The notes beneath the pieces were generated by a model that searched no databases, was not told the origin of the DNA, and saw nothing but the letters and a program-made list of their open reading frames with translations. This document shows positions 33,096-42,500 of a stretch of 64,000 nucleotides of DNA, piece by piece. Position 1 is the stretch's first letter. The number at the start of each line of letters is the position of its first letter. This DNA is from Passalora sequoiae (lineage: Eukaryota > Ascomycota > Dothideomycetes > Mycosphaerellales > Mycosphaerellaceae): assembly GCA_013248845.1 (NCBI GenBank), contig WSQC01000012.1, positions 1,860,001 through 1,924,000 on the forward strand. The letters are read 5' to 3'. The translations under genes were made by a program, and so were the position numbers.

Positions 33096-34697
33096 ATGAG
33101 CACGGGTGGAGGAGCTGGACCACTGGTCCCAACATTTCATGGTTTCGTCCATAACAGCATGGACGGCCTAGTGCTCTTCGAAGCCTGTCTGAGTGGAAAG
33201 CTGCACCATGTACCGCGACGACCGCACGACCGGGAACGGAGCTCGCTCATCAAAAGCGGAAGCATCTTCATTTACGAAGAAAACGCGTCGGGCATCAAGA
33301 GATGGACCGACGGCGTAGCGTGGAGTCCGAGTCGTATCTTGGGGAATTTCCTCATCTACCGTGAATTGGAGAAGCCGTTTCCACCGGGCGAGAAGAAACG
33401 TGCTATGAAGCGTAAGAGGACGAGCATGCCTGGCGAACCATATCCTCGTCCGGGTTCTGACGATAACGAAGGTCCAGAATTGAACACACCACTTACCCCA
33501 CCCACCCCGACCGTCGGCGGCGAAGTGAAACCTGAAATCCCAAGCAGCGATCAAGACAAAGAGCTCGAGAGATCATTGATCGGGTCTCTGGTTGACAGTT
33601 ACGGCTTTCGGCCCGACGGTTTGGTGAAGAAAACCATGAGCATCTCCGTTAACGGCATATCACATCACATGGTTTCTTACTACAAGGTCGACGATGTGAA
33701 GAACAACCTCCTACCACGTCCGCTCTCCGATCCACGCCTCCAGAACATCTCGGTGCGACCCGAGCTTTATCTCAAGCAGAATTTCCGCGCTCCGGTCGAA
33801 GAAACCGAGCACTACGCGATCGATGGACACATGAACGCTCATCCTCAGATGATGTACTCTTCCATGGCAGGTGCACCCTATGGCATCCCACACGGCCAAT
33901 ATCTGGGACAACGCCAGTATCCCGGCATGTACGTCAACACGTCCACGGGAGCCTCCGTCTATGGTGGTGGAATGACAGGCGCATCGTGGCCCAATCAGCC
34001 CGCAACAGCAGGAGCCATGGGTTACGGATCGCACCAAGGATATGGTGGGCAGACGTACGGAAACTACTACAAACCAGGTGATCCGCCCAACGGAGCAGGA
34101 GTCAAGACTGAAAGTCAACATCCAGCATCTCAAGGAATGCCATACGGCAACCATTACGCACCATCATATCCAAACATGCAACGAAGCAACTCGGTCTCGA
34201 CGCCCTCGATGATGCAGAGCTCTTATCAAACTCCCGTCCAACCAACTTCCTCCACATTCGGATCAATGAACGCCAATAGCGGTCGACCTTCTTACAGTGG
34301 GCAGGGCATGAACAGCCCGTCGGCGAACGGACACCCTCAGCCGCCGTATGGAAGCGCGTCATCACAGCCGTATGCAGTGCGATCTCCAGGGCAGAGTTAC
34401 GGCATGCAAAGCGCTCCACAAAGCGCTGTGAGTCAATCTCCTCACCCTTCGATCAAGAGTCCACAATCCGCACATCCAGGCACTCCTGGCGACCCCGGCG
34501 CCATCCACGGAGGAATGTCTTATCGTTCTGGATCTTATGGAGTTCCTCCTCCCCCGCAGAATGGCCATCCGGGAGGCGACATGAACGGTTTGGGCATTAG
34601 CAGTACTTCCAGCTATCCTGCCCCCTCTCACAATGGCTCTGCGTACAGCTATGGTTCCGCTGGGCACGCACAAGCGACGGGACCATATCCAGCATAG
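33096..34697 (+). CDS. Gti1/Pac2 (WOPR) master regulator, Wor1/Sge1/Ryp1 group
   Basis: A single exon of 533 residues. WOPR box part a covers about residues 11-105: FHGFVHNSMDGLVLFEACLS, then IKRWTDGVAWSPSRILGNFL (67-86) and REKP-like KPFPPGEKKR. The KRWTDG and WSPSR motifs are the DNA-contacting core and mark the Wor1/Sge1 branch rather than the Pac2 branch. Part b covers about 154-233: SLIGSLVDSYGFRPDGLVKK, GISHHMVSYY and RPELYLKQNF. The remainder is a long Gln/Pro/Gly/Tyr-rich tail, usual for the group. Relatives control phase switching in Candida and Histoplasma, and effector expression and development in Fusarium, Verticillium, Cladosporium and Zymoseptoria. It acts in the nucleus. The upstream region is exceptionally long, as known for Candida WOR1. 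Confidence 0.93.
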   Translation: MSTGGGAGPLVPTFHGFVHNSMDGLVLFEACLSGKLHHVPRRPHDRERSSLIKSGSIFIYEENASGIKRWTDGVAWSPSRILGNFLIYRELEKPFPPGEKKRAMKRKRTSMPGEPYPRPGSDDNEGPELNTPLTPPTPTVGGEVKPEIPSSDQDKELERSLIGSLVDSYGFRPDGLVKKTMSISVNGISHHMVSYYKVDDVKNNLLPRPLSDPRLQNISVRPELYLKQNFRAPVEETEHYAIDGHMNAHPQMMYSSMAGAPYGIPHGQYLGQRQYPGMYVNTSTGASVYGGGMTGASWPNQPATAGAMGYGSHQGYGGQTYGNYYKPGDPPNGAGVKTESQHPASQGMPYGNHYAPSYPNMQRSNSVSTPSMMQSSYQTPVQPTSSTFGSMNANSGRPSYSGQGMNSPSANGHPQPPYGSASSQPYAVRSPGQSYGMQSAPQSAVSQSPHPSIKSPQSAHPGTPGDPGAIHGGMSYRSGSYGVPPPPQNGHPGGDMNGLGISSTSSYPAPSHNGSAYSYGSAGHAQATGPYPA

Positions 34698-36994
34698 TAA
34701 CGCGATAGGTCGCAGCACACTCACAACAAATGACGGGACAGAAAGCATGTCCTGACCGGACATGTCATTTGATCACACGTGATATGAGCTATCACCTTCG
34801 TGTCGCACTTGGCGTGAACAGTGCCCATTTCGATCTATACATGTCGACATAGATTTTGGCTCTAGCTTCGCGGGCATCTTGGCCGGACAGCGAATGATCA
34901 GTAGGAAGCGGAATGGACACAGGACTAGCCTGCTCTCGCATCGATGCGCGATCAGGTCGCGAGGATTGTGGAGAGAGAGAGAGAGAGAGGAAATGCAGGC
35001 GTTTGGGGAGAGCATGGGCCTGCTAAAGGGATGTAAGCTTATTGGGTCGAAGCATCAATGTGGACAAGGTGGAATGTCGACGATGTGTGACGAGACATGG
35101 GCGTTAGTGTTGGTCGTTGAAATGCTACACCACTAGCTCCGCTGGAGAGGCGAGGGTGGAGGGTAATAACGGGGAGTCGTGTGAAGATAGGGAAAAGCCT
35201 CGCCTTAATGCGGCACACAGCTACATTCATGTTTCCGATTGTGCTCGTCCTCTGATAGCGAGTTTTTTTTGTTCTCGGCAACGAGCGCCGGCGACCTACG
35301 TCCGCCCAGCCTTGTTGCCCACGCAAGGCCACTGCTGCACAGTGTAAAGCAGGCGAGCTTTCGTGTTGCAAAAGTGTTTCGCTTAGCCACAGAGCCGGAA
35401 GCTTGCAAGTTGCGTGTAGACTGGGCCACAACGACGTGCTGATGCTAAGCATCTGCTCGGCGTTGAAGCTTGCCAAAACCCTGTCGCCGATCATGTAGTC
35501 AGCGGATAGCGCGTGGGATCACCGCTTCGCACTCGACGATCCACGATCCTGACAATTATCATGGCGCAGTAGTGCCTCGTCCGCTGCTGTGGCAAGGAGG
35601 ATGCAATAGCGAATCATCATCGTTATCATCATCATAATCATCATCATCATCGCAGCGATCGGCTGTGTGTGTGTGCATATGAAGACAGCGGGCATTATTC
35701 CTTTCGGGAAGTTTTCTTGTCTCGACGGGGGAGGGTCGAAGTGGTGTGAAGCAGGATGCGGGTGTCCAGACCGTTTTGTTGGGGTGTAAATAACTGCCCA
35801 GGTTCTCGGGCCCTTAGGCTTACTATTAGCGTGAGCACGGATGCCCACTTTCTCTCGAGTTTCAACTCTGGTCAGAAATCTACAACACATGTACTTCCCT
35901 CCCCCCCATATGTCACCTGACATTCCCCGTCCAGGAAATGACATGGGCAAGAGCGATATTATGGCAGCGACGACTTCACCTCCGTCAGCACCATGTGAGA
36001 CACACTACTGTATCGTCGACGTCGGCCCTGCCCGAGCGCTACTACCACCACTACTACAGCTACAGCACATCTGGGACTCTTGGCCGTCCGTCCTTTCAGG
36101 GGCGAGCAGCTGCCAATCCGCCGCGCGACTACACTCCTGGTGTGCCCGGCGCTGGACCAGGAGCCAGCATTGTCCGGTATGGACCGTCCGTCTGCTGCAG
36201 CAGATAGTCCCAATAAGTACATGGATGGTCTGATAATGAGACGTAGTAGATGCTCCGCTGTCCTGTGTTTGCCTCCACCAAAACGTCCGCTTTCGGGGAG
36301 TTCGAGAGATAAGCGGCTACCACCCGCTGAGCAGGAAAGCGATGTCGATCCGCCAAGTCACGTAAGTCATTGTTGTCCTTCGTCTTTCCCCTCCGCAGCG
36401 TTTCGCCTTTTACGACGCCTCGCTCAGCATCAGTGCCATCTCCGCATCAGCACTTATCACACCGCGATCCATCACTCCGTTTTGGGACGAGGCGACGAGG
36501 CTCAGTGGATGCGCCCATTATTCTGTACCCTCGCAAGCCGCATGCGACACGGAGCGAGCTCTGACCGCCTCATTCTGCCGCGGCGGAATGGTCTACGCCA
36601 ACGTTGAGGGGCCGGAAAACAAGTGCGATACCAGTTGCATGCATGCAGCAGTTCGAAGCTCGCATGTCTCACACCTCCCTGGCCACCGGCCAGGCATCGC
36701 CTCCTCCACTAGCAAGCAACACGTATCTTTACCGAGGCACATTCGCTCGACGCATGTCCCACACTGGTGCCATGTCGACCATGGGAATGCGAGGCTGTCG
36801 TCGGCATGACTCGAACGTCAATGATCCTTCCGTTTCCAGAAGTCTGCAGTGCTGAACTCAGCTGTGGCCCTACAGCTTCATGTACCCATTGTGAAGTCAT
36901 CACGAGCGAGCCCCGTCGCTTTCAAATACGACAAAGCGCTTTGTCAACGCGCACTCCCTTGACACCGGCCTTGTACTAATCCACTACTCTGCAG
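34698..36994. other. Gene-poor stretch upstream of cardiolipin synthase
   Basis: Holds the 3' flank of the WOPR gene, a (GA)n run at 34970-34989, ATC repeats at 35613-35652 and probably the unresolved first exon(s) of the cardiolipin synthase. Coding-like pieces at 36010-36180 (Tyr/Gly/Pro-rich) and 36402-36570, with good splice signals between them (GTAAGT at about 36363, CTCCGCAG ending about 36401), could belong to a separate small gene. I do not recognise them. Confidence 0.3.
34727..34771 (+). other. Composite stem-loop just after the WOPR stop codon
   Basis: CATGTCC (34746-34752) pairs with GGACATG (34758-34764) around TGACC. The flanking CAAATGA (34727-34733) pairs with TCATTTG (34765-34771). 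The two stems are continuous on the 3' side, with a 12-nt bulge on the 5' side. It starts 30 nt after the stop codon. Confidence 0.45.
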
Positions 36995-38004
36995 CAGCCA
37001 CACCGGACACGGCAAGTGACCCGGAGTCTAGAAGCAGCGCGCGAACGCACCAAAGCTGTTGGCAACAAGGTCCGCTCCTCTCTAACAAGCTTGACGCCTC
37101 GCGAGAACATCTACAATCTGCCCAACTTCTTGACAGTCACTCGCCTATTCGCCGCACCTGCGACCGCTTACCTGTTGCTGCATGACCATCACGTGTGGGC
37201 GCTCGGCCTGTTTGCTTATGCGGGCATCACCGATCTGGTCGATGGATGGCTCGCGCGGAGATGGAAGCTCCAGACCGTAGCCGGCAGTGTGATCGATCCC
37301 ATGGCGGATAAGGCCTTGATGATCATCCTCACCGCAACGCTCGCCGTGAAGGGAGCCATACCACGTAAGGGAACCGCGTTTTGACTCCCCGCTTTCATTG
37401 ACTTTGCGCTGCCGCGGCAGACGTGCTGACTTGCCGCTCCACTTTAGTCTATCTCGCGACCTTGATTCTCGGCAGAGATTCATCACTTGCAGTGGCCGCA
37501 ATTTACTATCGATTTGCATCGCTACCCGCACCTAAGACCTTCAACCGTTATTGGGACTTTTCGCTTCCTTCTGCCGAGGTGCATCCCACCACCGTATCGA
37601 AGTACAACACATTCCTGCAGTTGATCCTGATCGGATCCACCCTCGCGCTCCCGGTGGTTATCGTCCCCGGGGAACAGGCTGGAATCCTCCATTCCCTGGG
37701 ATTGTCTACTGAGCAGCTTCGCGTTGCCATGACCTACTTCCAATATGGTGTTGCGGCTACAACCGCGTGGAGCGGTTTGAGCTACGCTTACCTAAAAAGC
37801 GCGGTGACCATTTTAGGCTCGGATGAGGCGCTCAAGGCAAAGCAAGGAGCACGTGGCCGAGCCATCATCGGTGTAACTTTTGGTTCTTGTGTGCTGAGTG
37901 CCTTGTGGCTTGCGCTGAACGTTGATGGCCAAGACGCGGAGAAGCAGAGAATTCCGACAGAGCAGATTGACGAGAAGGCTATTGGTAGTGATCGAAGCCA
38001 TTGA
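36995..38004 (+). CDS. CRD1: Cardiolipin synthase (CDP-alcohol phosphatidyltransferase), 5' partial
   Basis: Resolved exons are 36995-37364 and 37448-38004, separated by an 83-nt intron (GTAAGG...CTTTAG). The first is preceded by a branch-like TACTAATCC and CTCTGCAG acceptor, so at least one upstream exon carrying the mitochondrial presequence is missing from this model. The CDP-alcohol phosphatidyltransferase signature D..DG..AR....G...D...D reads DLVDGWLARRWKLQTVAGSV then IDPMAD, complete with all acidic residues. ENIYNLPNFLTVTRL, LATLILGRD and FSLPSAEVHPTTVSK are specific to fungal Crd1. The enzyme makes cardiolipin from CDP-diacylglycerol and phosphatidylglycerol in the mitochondrial inner membrane. 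Several hydrophobic segments are visible. The gene converges on INO80. Confidence 0.9.
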
Positions 38005-38323
38005 TGACAGTGTATTTTGATGATCATATGCCGACAGCATGTAACATTGAAGCAGATACTGTTACTTCTGTGGCGATGGAATGGTACAACACTGCACACC
38101 TGCTCGCGGAGAAGGACTGTCATCTACCGAGTGTTCCAACGTTATGCCTGACTCCATGAAAATCATCGACGTCTTGAGCATGACACATTGATTATGCGGA
38201 CCTAAAGACCAAGCAGATAGATCGTACTGCAGGCTATATTGACGAAGTAAAGCATGCACTCCTCACCTTTCTGGCGCCCGATCTAGGCTTTTGCGCTTTC
38301 ACCTGGCATACTGGCAGTGTATG

Positions 38324-38355
<32 letters not shown>

Positions 38356-39583
38356 TGTATGTATGTATGTATGTATGTGCTGTAGTATGGTATAATACGG
38401 TATGATGTACTGCAACATCGTCAGCATCGACGAGGTGATCGATGAACGTAGCGGATTCCAGCGCTGCAAGAATGGTAGGTAGGACGTCGTCGTAACGACC
38501 ACGAAAGGTCTGTCTCCATGGCAATGGCATGCGGCGTCTATAACGTGGGAAGGCTCAGGAGTGAGTAATGGCCTTGGCCTTGGGCAGTGGTGCGTGGTGC
38601 GTAGAGGCGAGGGCGGTTGTGCACAGGGAGAGGGAAAGTGTTAGTAGTAGTAGTAATAGTAGTAGACATACACACCATGATGACCACACAACAAGACCTA
38701 CGCACGAGGCCAGGAAGATTCGAGAATAATGTGAGGAAAGACGAATAACTACACTACATGTATATCAATCATATCCTTACAACACAATCTAACACACTAA
38801 TATCCCATCCGAGTCCTGCACGAACCCAAAGTGCTATCCTATCCCGCATGCGCTCCCTCTCCACAACCATCATGACACTGCACCAATATTCTTCGATGAA
38901 AGCCATACAAACATACACGCAAACCTCAGAAGCCAGCTAGCCCGGTAGTATTCATGTTGGCAGCGCAGACAATTCGCAGTATGTAATCATCATCATCATC
39001 CTCGTAACTCCCATCCTCCATCCCCAGATCGCGCTCGCTCAATCTCAAAACACCATCCGCCGCCGCCGTACTTTTCCGCCACGAAGCTGATCGAGTCCTA
39101 GGTACAGCCATAGCGCACAGCCCGAAAGGAACGCAAAGTGAGAACCATATAATAGAGAGACACATCACCCAACTGTCCAATAAGACATGGATTCGAATGC
39201 TGCTGCTGCGGCTGCTGCTGTTGTAGCATCTCAATCCACAAAGGGACATCTAGATAGATAAGCACGACATGTCTCGCGCACAAAAAGTCTATCGTGCCTG
39301 CCCTTATCCCATCCATCATCTATTGCGCCTGTCCCAAACAGTGATTTCAGCAGCAAATCATGCAGGATCTGCTCGCCTGTATATAAGAATTCTTTCACCT
39401 CCAACGCCGTATACAGAGGACGACATACCGCCGTATGCTCTTCATATCAATACACCTCAGACTCGAAATCCCGTCTCGACGTCTGCTGCCATACGGCTGT
39501 GACCGAACATAGATTGGCCTGTTTCACAAAGTGTCGAGTCCGCTGCAAAGCAACGACCGAATTCCTCATTTGAGACCACTGCC
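38005..39583. other. Convergent 3' flanks with microsatellites
   Basis: Contains the long TATG repeat at 38319-38378, TAG repeats at 38641-38665, ATC repeats near 38988 and CTG repeats at 39199-39223. No gene seen. Confidence 0.6.
38319..38378. repeat. (TATG)n microsatellite
   Basis: About 15 copies of a tetranucleotide, in the convergent 3' space of CRD1 and INO80. Likely length-variable between strains. Confidence 0.9.
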
Positions 39584-42500
39584 TCACATCTCCCCATCTA
39601 TGACAGCAAGCCGCTGCTTAACCGTCTTCGCTTTCTTGGAAGTACCCTTCCTCTTCTTCGCGGGCGGTTCGCCGCCGGACATCGGTGTTGCCGCGGCAGA
39701 AGGTTCATGGGATGCATCATCGAACTTGCCCTCGCCTGTAACAATCGTCAGTCCCAAGCTCGTCACGTCAACGTAGTCATCTTCAGACTCACCTTCATGA
39801 TACATGTCATCCATCGATACCTCCTTCCTCTTACCCGCAGCAGCATTCTTCCGCTTCCTCTTCCCACCAGCCTTGGCCTCTTCAGCTTCCACTTCTGCCT
39901 CACGACGCTCGATAGCCTCGACTTGATCATCGTCAGCGAGCCACATGGCCATTTCCTTTGTACGATTCGTCTCGCGACTACGGTTGTTGAAGTCCACGAC
40001 ATTGCTGCTGCCCGCTTGTCCAGAGATGACGACACGTTGCACTTCTTCCTTCTGTAGAGCTCTCTTGCGAATTCGTTCCTCAATCGTACCACGTGTGATA
40101 AGGCGATACACGGTGACTTGCCTCGTCTGTCCCAGACGATGAGCACGGTCCATGGCCTGCGAGTCGATGGTAGGGTTCCAGTCTGAATCGTAGAATATGA
40201 CAGTGTCAGCGGATGTGAGATTGATTCCGAGACCACCAGCACGTGTAGATAACAAGAAAACAAAGATGCTCGGGTCTGCCTGAAATGCGGCGACCGTATC
40301 TCTTCTGTCTTCGAGTTTAGTTGAACCATCCAGACGGCAGTATTTGTAGTTGCGATAAGTGAGGTACTCCTCCATGAGGTCGATCATGCGCGTCATCTGG
40401 AAGTATAGAAGCACACGATGGCCGCCTTCCTTCAGTTGGCGAAGTAGTTGATCGAGCTTGGCGAGCTTGCCGGAGTCCGTTACAAAGCGTCGCATGCTTG
40501 GAACCTGTATCTTTGTGTATCGTTGCTTTTCTGACGCTGGTTCGGGAAGCATGTTCGTGACTGGATATTTCGACGGCGGCAGCTTCGCGCGTAGAAGTGC
40601 TTCTTCTGTGCCGGTGCTGATCGGGTACAGCGCACGTCTGAGTGGCACATTAAAGAACGCGGACTCCTTCTCATTCTGCGCACGATAGCCGGGACACACG
40701 TACTCGACCGGTGGTGCTGTTGCTTTCGGTAAGTAGCATGCCTCAATGACACTGTACCCTTTCTCGGCCATGTCGGATCTCGAGATGTTCAGCAACTTGT
40801 TGAGATGTCCCTCGTTTGTCACATCGGCCAGAGGCTTGCGAGCATTGCGCTTGACAATGTTGAGCATAGAATGTACAGGTGTAAAGCCGGCATTCTCCTG
40901 CTCGTCATCATCATCGTATGCCACCTTGAGAGTGCTGACGTCCTCTGTTTGCTTGGCAAGCTCCACGACGCGTTCGATAAGGGTACTGCGTGCAGTCCTG
41001 ATCGTGTCATCGGCCGACTGATCGACGAAGCGCAACCAGGTGAAGCAGCCGTTTGTGCTCTTGCCATCAATCGTCCTGCCTGAACTGGAACTGATGTGCT
41101 CACCGGTCCAGATGCTGAGTTCGTTGTACAACCATTTGTTACGCCAGCCAGCACGAGCGTTGTCAGGACCTGGCAGATCTAGTCTTCCGACACCATCCCC
41201 AAGCATGGTGGGCAGCCAAAACTCGATTGGATTCCGTACACTGTATGCGACGTTGACATTGTGGCCTTCACGCATGAAACTGGCAGTTTCCGCGTAGTAC
41301 GACATCGACATTGGGCTCCATGTGTCCGCTCGCTCAAACAGGTCTGGGTGGTTACAAACCTTCCGAAATTGCATCACCAAGTTCATAAGTGTGGCTGTAT
41401 CCTGGTCGTCGCCTACGGCTGCTTTCTCGATCAAGTCCATGATGCTAATCTTGTTGCGTAGGTTCGTGTAGTAGGCGCGTTGTCTGTACGTCAGGTCGCA
41501 AAAGACATCCTCTTCGATCTTGTCACCAAGCTCCTTTTGGACATGCTTCTTGATGCGTCGCAACATGAAAGGCTTTAGAATCATGTGAAGGCGACGCAGC
41601 TGGTCCTCGTTGAGCTTCGTGTTAGACTGGGCGTGGTTTTCGATGTCCTTGGAGAACCATTCCGAGAACTCGTCGTGGCTGTCGAAGAGCGAAGGCATAA
41701 TGAAATGCAGCAATGCCCACAGCTCCTGCATGTTGTTTTGAATGGGTGTACCAGTGAGCAATAGACGATTGCGACAGCTGAAGCCGAGCAGAGACTTCCA
41801 TCGCGAGGACTGCGAGGACTTGATAGCCTGGGCCTCGTCCAGGATCATGTACTGCCACTTGACCTTCTGAAAATATGCTGTATCTTGCACGACCAGCTGA
41901 TAGGAAGTGACTAGAACGTGGAACGGGCTATCCCGATTGTAAGTGATATGTTTCCTGTCCCAGAACTTTCGTAGAACCTTTCGGTCTTTTGCAGATCCCC
42001 AGTACGGCAAGACCTTAATCGATGGCACGAATTTGGCAATTTCCTGTTGCCAATTGTGGAGCGTACTTGCTGGTGCAATAACCAAGAAAGGGCCCCAGAT
42101 GTCGTGCACTTCGGCGAGGTATGCCATAACGGAAATGGACTGTACTGTTTTTCCTAGACCCATCTCGTCGGCAAGAATGCCATTGATACCTTGCTCATAC
42201 AGGTTCACAAGCCAGTTGAGACCCTTGAGTTGGTATTCCTTCAACTGACATGACAGCATCTTCGGCTGTGCTACGTCCATGCTTTGCAGCGACGTCGGAT
42301 TCTGGAAGTTCATCTCACCATCGTCAAAGTTTGCTTGAGCGTCTGCCAGAGTCTTGCCTTCTTCATCGGTCTTGTTGAAATCTTGCGCACGCTGCTTCGC
42401 CTCGTTGATCGCATGTTGTGCGTTCGCGGCCGCGGCGGCTTGAAGAGCACTTTCGTCTTCTGCATCGAAGTCGAGGTCCTCGAAATTGGTGACCTTTTTC

